A DNA stretch of 64,000 nt from CAYWFP01 sp964457365 (lineage in GTDB: Bacteria > Planctomycetota > SZUA-567): contig CAYWFP010000001.1 of NCBI GenBank assembly GCA_964457365.1, positions 77,551-141,550 on the forward strand, read 5' to 3'. Shown here piece by piece: positions 24,861 to 32,322 of the stretch. Numbering within the stretch: position 1 is the first letter of the stretch; each line of letters begins with the position of its first letter. The notes under the pieces were generated by a model. It was not told where the DNA came from. It saw only the letters and a program-made list of their open reading frames with translations, and searched no databases. Both the position numbers and the translations under genes were made by a program.

Positions 24861-25659
24861 GCGCGGTCCTGTCGATCGACTCGAGGCGGCTCAGGTCGGC
24901 CTCGGGCAGGCCGTACTCGAGCGCCATCAGCTTCGCCTCGGCGATGTTGGCCGCGACGTCTTCGGGGCGGTGCGCGTCGGAGTTGCAGACCACGGCGATG
25001 TCGTACTCCGCGGCGACCCGCCAGAACGGCGGCCACGGGTAGACCGGGCGCAGACCGTCGACCGCGGCGACCCTGGCCTTGCGCATGCCGTAGCCGTTGA
25101 TCTCCAGCGGCACGCCGGTCTCCTGCGCGGCGGCGAGGATGTCGCGCGCGCAGCGCTCGGCGTCGGCGTTCCAGCCGATGCCGCCGGCGGCGAAGGCGTC
25201 GGGGTGGGCGATGTAGGCGAAGAGTCCGGAGGCGATCGTCTCGGTCAGGTAGTCGGCGTAGGCGAGCAGCTCCGCCGCGCCCGCGTCCCGGCGCAGCGAA
25301 CGCCACGCGCCATTCACGGGAACCCAGTGCGCCGCGCCGACGAGGTAGTCGACGCCGCGCTTGTCGAAGAGCGAGGCGAAGTAGTCCCGCAGCGCCCCGT
25401 CCCATTCGCACTCGAAGCCCTTGAGGATCGTCAGTGCCGGGTACGCCTCGCGCGCGGCGTCGATCTCCGCGAGGTACAGCGGCATTTCCTTCATGGTCAT
25501 GCGCGTCTCGGGAAAGCGTCCGTCGGGAAACGGCAGATGGTCGGAGAAGCCCAGGACCTCCAGCCCCGCCCCGGCCGCGGCGGCGCAGTAGTCGGCGACG
25601 GTGCCGCTGGCGTGGTGGCAGCGCGCGGTGTGGCTGTGGTAGTTCGTACGCGGTCTCAT
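24844..25659 (-). CDS. PHP-domain phosphatase, histidinol-phosphatase-like (copy 1)
   Basis: This is the 271-aa first gene of a PHP pair. Ligand motifs are intact: 'NYHSHTARCHHASGT', 'FSDHLPFPDGRFPE', 'LKGFECEWDGALRDY', 'YLVGAAHWVPVNG', 'AHPDAFAAGGIGWN' and 'VVCNSDAHRPEDV'. A perfect TATAAT at 25668-25673 (- strand) ends only eight bases before the ATG, so the mRNA may have a very short or no leader. Retention of two active-looking copies suggests different substrates. Confidence 0.82.
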   Translation of the reverse strand: MRPRTNYHSHTARCHHASGTVADYCAAAAGAGLEVLGFSDHLPFPDGRFPETRMTMKEMPLYLAEIDAAREAYPALTILKGFECEWDGALRDYFASLFDKRGVDYLVGAAHWVPVNGAWRSLRRDAGAAELLAYADYLTETIASGLFAYIAHPDAFAAGGIGWNADAERCARDILAAAQETGVPLEINGYGMRKARVAAVDGLRPVYPWPPFWRVAAEYDIAVVCNSDAHRPEDVAANIAEAKLMALEYGLPEADLSRLESIDRTAHEPRR

Positions 25660-25698
25660 CTCGTTCCATTATACCGCAGCGGGCGGGGGCGGTGCCAG

Positions 25699-25962
25699 TC
25701 AGAAGAGGTCGAAGAGGTGTCGGATCAGATCGCCAGTAGGTTCGTAAATCCAGTCCAAGGGTTCTGCGAGACCGAGAAAAGCGAAAAACTCGTAAACGCG
25801 ATCATCATCCCGCAATCTCGTGAGACCGAGATGCAGAATCAGCGGCGCATACAGAAGCGGCGGTCCGAGTGTTCCGATCAGGCGCAGGAGCGGCAGCCGC
25901 CAGAAGCGGGGACAGAGGAGGAAATGGGAGGCGGGGCGGAGTGCTTCATGCGCGTCGCTCAT
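25699..25962 (-). CDS. small unknown protein with hydrophobic helix
   Basis: This ~87-aa ORF starts at ATG 25962 (an in-frame GTG at 25968 is possible). One strongly hydrophobic stretch, 'LIGTLGPPLLYAPLILHLGL', suggests membrane association. The rest is rich in Leu, Phe and Asp and ends 'IRHLFDLF'. The ribosome site is weak. No family is recognised. It lies alone between the PHP pair and the MORN-like gene, and coding status is moderately supported by ordinary composition and lack of overlap. Confidence 0.4.
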   Translation of the reverse strand: MSDAHEALRPASHFLLCPRFWRLPLLRLIGTLGPPLLYAPLILHLGLTRLRDDDRVYEFFAFLGLAEPLDWIYEPTGDLIRHLFDLF

Positions 25963-26067
25963 CGTCACGATTCCATTGCGGCCCTACATGAATCATCCGC
26001 GGCGAAGACGCGCAGGAATGGTATCCATACCGCAAACGCGCGGCTCAATGGTCCGTCCGGCCCGGAC

Positions 26068-27255
26068 TCAGTCGAACGGGTTAACCTTGTCGAGCCAGCG
26101 GCGCGGCAAGGGTTTATCGTCCTCGTCGGGCTTGTCCACCTCCTCGAACTCGACCGGTTCGTCCGGGAACTCCTCGAGTTCGACCGACTCGAGAGGCCTG
26201 CCGGTCTCGTCGTATTCCATCGGCTCGCCCCGGGGCTTGCCGTCGGCGAACTCCTGTTCGCGCTTGAGCTGCCCCGAGGGGTAATACTCGCGCTGGAAGC
26301 CGTGGGGATTGCCCTTTTCGAACGCCATCTCGCGCTTGAGCCGGCGCATGTTCTCGATGCGGAAGTATTCTTTGCTGACGCCGTGGACGACGCCGTTTTC
26401 GTAGGGAATCTCCCAGCGCGGCAGGCCGTCGGGGTAGAACTCCTTGCTCAAGCCGTGCTTCACGCCGTGGCGGTAGGGGATGACCGAGGAGGGCTTGCCG
26501 GTGGGGTAATATGAGACCACCTTGCCCTCGATGCGCCCCGCGACCACCGGGATCTCGCGCTGAAGCTGGCCGGAGGGGTAGTAGTAGCGGCTGATGCCGT
26601 GCCAGCGGTCGTTGCGGAAAGGTACCTCCTGGTGCAGCGTGCCGTTGTCGTAGTAGACGCGTTCGATGCCTTCGCCGCCGGCGTATTCGAGCCGGGCGAG
26701 CGTGCCGCCGGCGTCCCAGTGGCGGCGGTAGGTGCCGGCGGGGATCTGGCCGTCCTGCAGCTTCCAGGCGCCGTCGTCGACGAGGACCTGCCCGGCGATG
26801 CGCTCGCCGTCGCGGAAGAAGAGGCGGTAGCGCTTGCCGGCCTTCTCGTCGTAGTCGTAGGTCAACCCGCGCAGCGCCCGCGTGCGCCTGGCGTAGTCGC
26901 GGAACTGGATCTCCACCGCCGAGACGGCCTCGGTTTTCCTGGCCACGAAGAGGCCGACGCGGTTGTAGAAATAGACCGTTCCGTTTTCGCTCTCGGCGAC
27001 GTGGTCGGCCGGGCCGTAGCGCCGGCGGATGGCCTGCAGGGTGGGCCGCGGGGGCTGGGCCTCCGAGCGCAGGCTCTCGGCGACCTGCCCCTTCTCGACA
27101 ATGCCGCGCAGCATGGTGAAGAGCGTGGAGCCGTATTCGCGCTCGAAGACCTCCGGATCCAGCAGAATCTGCTCGCCGCGGCTGAGCGCCTCGCCGGCAT
27201 GGGCCGAAGAAACGGCGAGGAGCAGAAGTGGCGCGAACGCGAGGATACGGACCAT
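26068..27255 (-). CDS. secreted MORN/YwqK-type repeat protein
   Basis: This 395-aa protein has a signal peptide (residues 1-20, ending 'SSAHAGEA'), an N-terminal domain of unknown type (~20-200), then about seven ~23-residue repeats of the MORN/YwqK kind: 'YYPSGQLQREIPV', 'YYPTGKPSSVIPYRHGVKHG', 'FYPDGLPRWEIPYENGVVHG', 'YYPSGQLKREQEFADGKPRG'. Such repeats form beta-hairpin ladders. YwqK-like antitoxin annotation is common, but a periplasmic signal makes that role unlikely. The C-terminus ends 'WLDKVNPFD', nearly the same as the end of FlgH here. Start 27255 has GGAG eight bases upstream, and the gene begins 24 bp after the RNase P RNA. Confidence 0.72.
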   Translation of the reverse strand: MVRILAFAPLLLLAVSSAHAGEALSRGEQILLDPEVFEREYGSTLFTMLRGIVEKGQVAESLRSEAQPPRPTLQAIRRRYGPADHVAESENGTVYFYNRVGLFVARKTEAVSAVEIQFRDYARRTRALRGLTYDYDEKAGKRYRLFFRDGERIAGQVLVDDGAWKLQDGQIPAGTYRRHWDAGGTLARLEYAGGEGIERVYYDNGTLHQEVPFRNDRWHGISRYYYPSGQLQREIPVVAGRIEGKVVSYYPTGKPSSVIPYRHGVKHGLSKEFYPDGLPRWEIPYENGVVHGVSKEYFRIENMRRLKREMAFEKGNPHGFQREYYPSGQLKREQEFADGKPRGEPMEYDETGRPLESVELEEFPDEPVEFEEVDKPDEDDKPLPRRWLDKVNPFD

Positions 27256-27278
27256 GGGCGGTCTCCGTAAAAAAGAAA

Positions 27279-27634
27279 GGCGAGGCGGACCGGTAAGCCG
27301 GCTTCTGTCGTGGGCGGCTATTGAACTGGGCCGCCGGTCGCCCGGCGGCTCGAGCGCGCTACCCGGACCTGATAGCGGAGCGGGCCGCTCCTCGGTCCCT
27401 ATTTGCGCTTGCACCGGGAGGACAGTCGCCGTGCCGGACCTGTCACCAGGCCCGCGGTGGGCTCTTACCCCACCGTTTCACCCTTGCCTGTGCCCGTGGG
27501 CCATCGGCGGTCTTTTCTCTGTTGCCTGTCCCTGGAGTCTCCTCCGGTGGGGGTTACCCACTTCCCTGCCCTGTGGTGGCCGGACTTTCCTCGGACGCCT
27601 CGCCGACGCCCGCAGCCGCCTGGTCCGCCTCGCC
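27279..27634 (-). ncRNA. rnpB: RNase P RNA (bacterial class A)
   Basis: This is the catalytic RNA that matures tRNA 5' ends. On the - strand the ends pair perfectly as helix P1 (GGCGAGGCGGACC with GGTCCGCCTCGCC). The 5' region contains GAGGAAAGTCCGG (CR I), the middle has GGTAAGAGCCCACC, and the 3' region has ACAGAAGCCGGCTTA (CR V, tRNA CCA recognition). Length of about 356 nt fits class A. A strong promoter lies upstream (27655-27683), and P1 is followed directly by a T-rich run (27270-27278). Apparent ORFs across it are spurious. Confidence 0.97.
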
Positions 27635-27654
27635 AAAACAAGCTTTTCGTTTCC

Positions 27655-27683
27655 AGTATATCCTGTCGCCGCGCGGCGTTCAA
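27655..27683 (-). promoter_or_regulatory. rnpB: sigma-70 promoter of rnpB
   Basis: On the - strand TTGAAC (27683-27678), a 17-bp spacer and TATACT (27660-27655) lie ~20 bp before the P1 helix of RNase P RNA. Both boxes differ from consensus at only one or two positions. Confidence 0.82.
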
Positions 27684-27702
27684 CCCTTTCCGGAGGGGGG
27701 CC

Positions 27703-27730
27703 TTGTAACCGTGCCGCGGAGAGGTACAAT
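27703..27730 (+). promoter_or_regulatory. sigma-70 promoter of the yihY-like gene
   Basis: TTGTAA (27703-27708), a 16-bp spacer and TACAAT (27725-27730) precede the TTG start at 27755 by 24 bp. It is divergent from the rnpB promoter, with 19 bp between the two -35 boxes. Confidence 0.7.
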
Positions 27731-27754
27731 CGAGGTAACGGCGGGAGGAGCGCG

Positions 27755-29299
27755 TTGAAGCTGTTCAAGAACGTCCACGATTTTTTCACCCGGGAGGTGA
27801 GCCTGGAGGAGTTCGCCGACTCCTCGGCGATGAGCCGCGTGCGGCGGACGTGGCTGTTGGTACGCGAGTTCTTCCGCTCGATCAGCCGCCACCAGGTGCC
27901 GACGCTGGCGCACGCGCTCTCGTTCAAGACGCTCATCGCCATGATCCCGATGCTGGTCATCAGCCTCGCGGTGGTGACCATGCTCGGGGAGAAGCCCATC
28001 GACGAGTCGGGCCTGACCTACACCGAGGCCTTCATCCGCGAGGTCAAGGACAAGCTCGGCCCCAGCTCCGACGCGATCGATCCGCTCTTCAACCAGATCA
28101 CCGAGATCGCCAAGCAGGCGCGGATCATCGGCGTCGTCGGCTTCGGCGCGCTGCTGTATACTACCTTCATCCTCCTCTCCACCGTCGAGTACGCGTTCAA
28201 CCTGATCTGGCAGGCCAAGGGGCAGCGGCCGCTGCTCAGCCGGCTGGCTTCGTACCTGACCACGATCGTCATCGTGCCGCTCTTGATGGTCTTCTCGGTC
28301 TACCTCACCACCCACGTGGCGAGCGTGGGCGAACGGGTGGTGCGGGTGCTGGAGGAGAACACCGGGGCGCAGACGCCGGCCGATGCCGAAGCGGACGACG
28401 CGGCGCAACCGGTGCAGAAAGCGAAGCAGCAGCATTGGCTGATCAACGTCATGCTGGTGCTCGCGTCGATGACGGTGACCACGCTGGCGTTGACGGCGCT
28501 CTACTATTTCATGCCCTACACGCCGGTGCACTGGCGTGCGGCATTCCTTGGAGGCGTCGCCGCCGGGGTGACCATCGACCTTTCGAAGACGGCATTCCGG
28601 TTCTATACCGCCTACCAGACCTCGGGCTCCTCGGGGCTGATGCGCGTCTACGGCCCGCTGATCGGCCTGCCGCTGGCGCTGCTGTGGCTCTACTGCATCT
28701 GGCTGGTGGTGCTGATCGGCGCGGAGATCGCCTTCACGGTGCAGAACTTCTCCGACCTGGCGGTGCGGGCGGAGCTCGAGCGGCGCGGCCTGACCTGCCG
28801 GCTCTACTACGGCGTGCGCACGGTGCTGATGGCCAGCGAGTACCACCATCGCGGCGAGAATCCGCGCCACCTCGTCGATCACATCGCCCAACACCTGCAC
28901 CTGCCGCCCTACGTCATCCGCGAGATCATCTCCACCCTGCTCGAGGCGCAGGTCCTCAGGCCGGTCGCCGCCAGCGAGGACGCGTACCTGCCGGCGAAGG
29001 ACATTCACCGCCTCACCGTCGGCGAGGTCATCGCGGCCATGGAGTATCATCAACTCGACGTGCCCGACGCGGGCGGCCAGGAGGATCCGTTGCGGGAATA
29101 CCTGAGCGAACTCTTCGCCCGCAGCGAGAAAGCGGTCGGCGGGACGCTGGGCGCGGTCACCTTCGCCGATCTGGTCCGCATCGACAAGAACCTCGCCGAC
29201 GAGGAGTCGGTTACCGCGCATATCATTCCCGATGCGCCGCCGAAGCTCGCGGAGGCAAAGGAGACGGGCGAGAGTCATTCCACGGAGGACGAAACATGA
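27755..29299 (+). CDS. YihY/BrkB-family membrane protein with C-terminal extension
   Basis: This 514-aa protein has a BrkB-type membrane domain (residues ~35-340): 'VPTLAHALSFKTLIAMIPML', then helices near 125-150, 165-190, 235-260 and 290-320, with the family signature 'GLPLALLWLYCIWLVVLIGA'. The family is widespread and not an RNase, despite the old name RNase BN. Residues ~350-490 add a cytosolic region with a winged-helix-like stretch ('YVIREIISTLLEAQVLRPV') found in long family members. Translation probably starts at TTG 27755 behind GGGAGGAG; upstream in-frame sequence runs through rnpB and is not coding. A lipoprotein gene overlaps the stop by 4 bp. Confidence 0.85.
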   Translation: MKLFKNVHDFFTREVSLEEFADSSAMSRVRRTWLLVREFFRSISRHQVPTLAHALSFKTLIAMIPMLVISLAVVTMLGEKPIDESGLTYTEAFIREVKDKLGPSSDAIDPLFNQITEIAKQARIIGVVGFGALLYTTFILLSTVEYAFNLIWQAKGQRPLLSRLASYLTTIVIVPLLMVFSVYLTTHVASVGERVVRVLEENTGAQTPADAEADDAAQPVQKAKQQHWLINVMLVLASMTVTTLALTALYYFMPYTPVHWRAAFLGGVAAGVTIDLSKTAFRFYTAYQTSGSSGLMRVYGPLIGLPLALLWLYCIWLVVLIGAEIAFTVQNFSDLAVRAELERRGLTCRLYYGVRTVLMASEYHHRGENPRHLVDHIAQHLHLPPYVIREIISTLLEAQVLRPVAASEDAYLPAKDIHRLTVGEVIAAMEYHQLDVPDAGGQEDPLREYLSELFARSEKAVGGTLGAVTFADLVRIDKNLADEESVTAHIIPDAPPKLAEAKETGESHSTEDET

Positions 29300-29616
29300 G
29301 CGAGGTGCGGATGCCGATTACCTGCCTGTTGCTGGCGATGCTCCTGGTCGGCGGTTGCGCCACCGGCGGCTTTCCGATCCGGGTGGTTGACGAGAAGGGC
29401 GAGCCGGTCGCCGGCGCCACGGTGATGGCCTTCTACGACGAGGCGGAGAAATACCAGGTTGTCAAGACAAACCAATTCGGCGAGACCACGGTGCCGCGCG
29501 GGATGCCCAAGAGCTTGACCGGGGTCAAGATCGGCAAGGAAGGCTACCGCGAGCAACCGATCTTCCCGCCGCTGCCCATGATCCGCCACACGCTGGTCAC
29601 GCTCTACCCGGAGTGA
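29296..29616 (+). CDS. small lipoprotein with carboxypeptidase-regulatory-like domain
   Basis: This 106-aa lipoprotein has the signal sequence 'LLLAMLLVGGCATGG', with the lipidated Cys at residue 21. The mature part 'IRVVDEKGEPVAGATVMAFY' is typical of the small Ig-like carboxypeptidase regulatory (CarboxypepD_reg) beta-sandwich, usually a binding or spacer module. Its ATG overlaps the stop of the yihY-like gene (ATGA), so the two are co-translated. Its stop is one base away from the convergent gene. Confidence 0.7.
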   Translation: MSEVRMPITCLLLAMLLVGGCATGGFPIRVVDEKGEPVAGATVMAFYDEAEKYQVVKTNQFGETTVPRGMPKSLTGVKIGKEGYREQPIFPPLPMIRHTLVTLYPE

Positions 29617-29617
29617 C

Positions 29618-30286
29618 TCACCAGCCGCCGGGGTAGTTGCTCCACACCTGTCTGAGTTGCCGCGCGCGGGCCAGATCGCGCGGGGTGATCAGCTCGCGCT
29701 CCACCGGCACGGGACCGCCTTCGAGCTTCCGGATCAGCGCGCGCCAGGGTTGCCAGTGGAGTTCGCGCAGGTATACCGTCCGGCCGGGCGGCTCGCCGGT
29801 GGCGTCGCGGAAGCCCTTGTAGACCAGCTCCGAGCAGTAGATGAACTCGTCGTCGAGGCGGTAACGCGTGTCGTACGGCCGGCCGCGATAGCGGTAGCAT
29901 GCCGCCAGAATTGCCGGGATGCGCGCGGTGTAGCGTTCGGTCGGGCGGTAGACCGCCAGGTACTGCTGCCGTCCGCGGGCGATGAATTCCCGGATCGGGG
30001 TCACCTTTACCCTCCCCAGCGCCTCGAGTACGCCCAGGTCGCCGCCGCGGTAGCGCACCACGATGCCGCAGTGCGAATACGGCGAGCCGGTGGCGCTCTC
30101 GATCATGGCGGCGAGCTCGCCCTCGAGAGACTGGAAGAGCACATCGCCGGGGCGGATGCCGGCGCGCTCGACCATGGCCGCGGCGATCGGGTCGGTATTG
30201 GACGGCGGCGGCTCCCCGCAGCCGGAGAGAACGAAGGAGAAAAACGCCAGCAGGCACACGCCTGACACGACAGAATTACGTTGCAT
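29618..30286 (-). CDS. YiiX/YebB-like permuted-papain lipoprotein
   Basis: This 222-aa protein has a lipoprotein signal ('FFSFVLSGCGEPPP') and a circularly permuted NlpC/P60 (papain-like) domain: 'GIRPGDVLFQSLEG', the His motif 'GSPYSHCGIVVRY', and the later Cys motif 'DEFIYCSELVYKGF'. Such proteins cleave amide or acyl bonds in cell-wall peptides or lipids; the substrate is unknown. The start overlaps the end of murD by 11 bp on the same strand, suggesting co-expression with peptidoglycan synthesis. Confidence 0.8.
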   Translation of the reverse strand: MQRNSVVSGVCLLAFFSFVLSGCGEPPPSNTDPIAAAMVERAGIRPGDVLFQSLEGELAAMIESATGSPYSHCGIVVRYRGGDLGVLEALGRVKVTPIREFIARGRQQYLAVYRPTERYTARIPAILAACYRYRGRPYDTRYRLDDEFIYCSELVYKGFRDATGEPPGRTVYLRELHWQPWRALIRKLEGGPVPVERELITPRDLARARQLRQVWSNYPGGW

Positions 30287-31682
30287 CCAGTTCCCTTGCC
30301 AGTTCGCGAAAACGCGCGCCGCGCGCCTCGAAGTTGGTGAACATGTCGTAACTGGCGCACGCCGGGCTCAGTAGCACAACTCCGCCCCGGGGGCACGCAT
30401 CGAAGGCCAGGCGGACCGCGCGGGCGAAGTCCTCGCCGGCTTCGTGGATGGCGCAGTCGCCGCCGCTTTTCTCGACCGCGGCACGGATGTTGCCGGCGGT
30501 GGCGCCGATCAGGACCAGCCCCTGCGCGTGCCGTCCGATCATCGCGCCCAGCTCGTCGAACGATGTGCCCTTGTCGTAGCCGCCGGCGATGAGCACCACC
30601 GGCGCGTCGAAGGACTGGAGGCCCGCGACGGTCGCTTCGGGCGTGGTGGCGATGGAGTCGTTCACGAAACGCACGCCGCCCACGGTGCAGACGTTTTCCA
30701 GCCGGTGCGGCAGGCCGGCGAAGTTCTCCAGTCCGCGCCGGATCGCTTCCGGATCGCGCGCCTGGATATACGCCGCCGCCGCGGCCAGGAGCGCGTTCGT
30801 CACGTTGTGCGCCCCGGGCAGCTTCAGCGCCGCCAGCGGGGCCAGCGCGGTCTCCTCGCCGTGCAGCCGGACGGTGATCGTCGCGCCGGTCTCGGAGGGG
30901 CGCAGGAAACACGCGTGGCGCGCGCCGGTGTCGTGCCGCGCCACCTGCACCACCCGCGCCGGGCAGTCGGCGACCCACTCGCGCAGCGAGACGTCCTCGA
31001 CGTTCAGCGCGGCCCAGTCGTCGGCGTGCTGGAAACGCGTGATGTTGCGCTTGGACTCGTAGTAGTGCAGCACCGTCCGGTGCCAGTCGAGATGGTTGGG
31101 CGAAAGGTTGGTCACCACCGCCACCGTCGGCGCGATCTTCTGGTGCTGCAGGTAATGGAGTTGGAAGGAGGAGAACTCCAGCACCAACGGCGCCGCCGGG
31201 TTGTGCGTCGGCATCGCCTCCAGCAGCGAGCCGCCGATATTGCCGCCGACGAGGGTGCGCGAATCGTGCTCGCGCAGCATTGCGCCCAGCATCGCGGTGG
31301 TGGTGCTCTTGCCGTTGCTGCCGGTGACGGCGAGGATGGGCCCGCGGGCGATGCGGAAGATCATGCCGATCTCGGTGGTGATGTCGGCGCCGGCCTGTCG
31401 CGCGATGGCGACGTACTTGTTTTTCGGCTTCACCGCCGGGTTGACCACCACGACGTCGGCGTGGGAGAAATCCGCGGTCTCGTGGCGTCCGAGGACGAAG
31501 CGGCAGTCGCAGTCCGCGAGCGCGTCGAGGGAGGGTTTGAGCGTCTCCGCGTCGCGCAGGTCGGTGACGGTGACGTGGCTGCCCAGGCGGCTCCAGAAAC
31601 GGGCCGCGCCGGCGCCGCCGCCGAAGAGCCCCAGGCCCATGACGGTGACGTGCATGTGACGGTCGAGCTTGCGGAATTCCAT
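30276..31682 (-). CDS. murD: UDP-N-acetylmuramoyl-L-alanine--D-glutamate ligase
   Basis: MurD adds D-glutamate to UDP-MurNAc-L-Ala in peptidoglycan precursor synthesis. The 468-aa product has the N-terminal nucleotide-binding fold 'VTVMGLGLFGGG', the ATP loop 'AVTGSNGKSTTTAMLGAM', 'LEFSSFQLHYL', 'TNLSPNHLDWHRTVLHYYE' and 'HNVTNALLAAAAAY', followed by 'FVNDSIATTPEATVAGLQSF'. Length matches the family. It stands alone rather than in an mra/mur cluster. A promoter-like sequence ends six bases before ATG 31682, so the mRNA may be leaderless. An alternative Met at 31655 starts nearer the conserved fold. Confidence 0.92.
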   Translation of the reverse strand: MEFRKLDRHMHVTVMGLGLFGGGAGAARFWSRLGSHVTVTDLRDAETLKPSLDALADCDCRFVLGRHETADFSHADVVVVNPAVKPKNKYVAIARQAGADITTEIGMIFRIARGPILAVTGSNGKSTTTAMLGAMLREHDSRTLVGGNIGGSLLEAMPTHNPAAPLVLEFSSFQLHYLQHQKIAPTVAVVTNLSPNHLDWHRTVLHYYESKRNITRFQHADDWAALNVEDVSLREWVADCPARVVQVARHDTGARHACFLRPSETGATITVRLHGEETALAPLAALKLPGAHNVTNALLAAAAAYIQARDPEAIRRGLENFAGLPHRLENVCTVGGVRFVNDSIATTPEATVAGLQSFDAPVVLIAGGYDKGTSFDELGAMIGRHAQGLVLIGATAGNIRAAVEKSGGDCAIHEAGEDFARAVRLAFDACPRGGVVLLSPACASYDMFTNFEARGARFRELARELDAT

Positions 31683-31688
31683 TAGTTC

Positions 31689-31717
31689 ATTTTAACTATC
31701 GCACGGGCGGCGGGCAA
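31689..31717 (-). promoter_or_regulatory. promoter abutting the murD start
   Basis: On the - strand TTGCCC (31717-31712), a 17-bp spacer and TAAAAT (31694-31689). The expected transcription start coincides with the murD ATG at 31682. Confidence 0.5.
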
Positions 31718-31733
31718 TCGGAATCGGGGAGGG

Positions 31734-32204
31734 TCAGGGCTGCCACGGCTCGACGCCGTGGCAGGTGACGATCGCCTGCACGCTGATGAAGGAGGCGTTG
31801 ACCGGCGCGTTGATGCCGCGCGTATCGAGGTAGCGCATGCCGCGCAGGAAGTCCCAGTCGTTGACGAGAATCTGCACGTCGTTCTTCGCCTGCCTGTCGT
31901 AGCAGACCATCGTCGGTTTGTGCAGGATGCGGCTGCGCAGATACGCCTCGAGGGTGGGCTTGTTGGCGATTCAGCGGCAGCGGCCCTCGTCGAGGCAGCA
32001 CTCCTCCTTGCGGAAGCCCACCAGAAGCCGGTCGATGGTCTTCAGGTCCGCCGTCTCCCAGGCGCGTTTGAAGCGCCAGGCGTAAAACGACGGCGCGAGG
32101 AAGAAATAGGCGATCAGGCCGTACAGCAGCGCCCGCGGCGGGAAGCGCGTCCAGAAGTGCTGGCAGAGCACGAACGGTTTGCTGCGCGAGATCGGCGCGG
32201 CCAT
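31734..32204 (-). pseudogene. unknown membrane protein gene split by in-frame TGA
   Basis: A single frame runs from ATG 32204 to a stop at 31734 (157 codons), interrupted only by TGA at 31973-31971 (codon 78). The first part has one hydrophobic segment ('ALLYGLIAYFFLAPSFYAW') and a Cys-rich end (ECCLDEGRCR). After the TGA, coding-like sequence continues ('DVQILVNDWDFLRGMRYLDT', 'APVNASFISVQAIVTCHG'). The options are a nonsense mutation, a base-call error (an assembly gap lies 1.2 kb away), readthrough, or selenocysteine in a Cys-x-Sec arrangement. I see no convincing bacterial SECIS hairpin after the TGA. No family is recognised. If intact, it would be ~156 aa. Confidence 0.55.
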
Positions 32205-32263
32205 GCCTTCAGCCTACCAAGCGCACAAGGCCTGTGCAAGAAAATGCGTATAACTCATTTATT

Positions 32264-32306
32264 CCGAGTTCGTTACGGGATCATCTTGAGGGCATGATCA
32301 ACTCGG
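32264..32306 (-). terminator. stem-loop downstream of the nfnAB-type gene
   Basis: Nested inverted repeats, CCGAGTT/AACTCGG outside and GATCAT/ATGATC inside, lie 17 bp past the stop at 32323. There is no clear T-run on the - strand side (AATAAAT follows), so it may be a processing or weak termination hairpin. The remaining sequence up to 32204 holds no gene. Confidence 0.45.
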
Positions 32307-32322
32307 ATCGGACAGCGGCGGC

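Noticed and set aside
26068..27255. Toxin-antitoxin component (YwqK) reading of the MORN-like gene
   Set aside because: A clear signal peptide exports the protein, and no toxin gene is adjacent.
27321..27758. Open frames inside the RNase P RNA region
   Set aside because: The conserved RNase P RNA elements and the P1 pairing explain the sequence, and the translated products are meaningless.
31900..31973. SECIS element after the in-frame TGA
   Set aside because: Only weak 4-bp pairings were found at the required distance, with no clear apical G-U loop.
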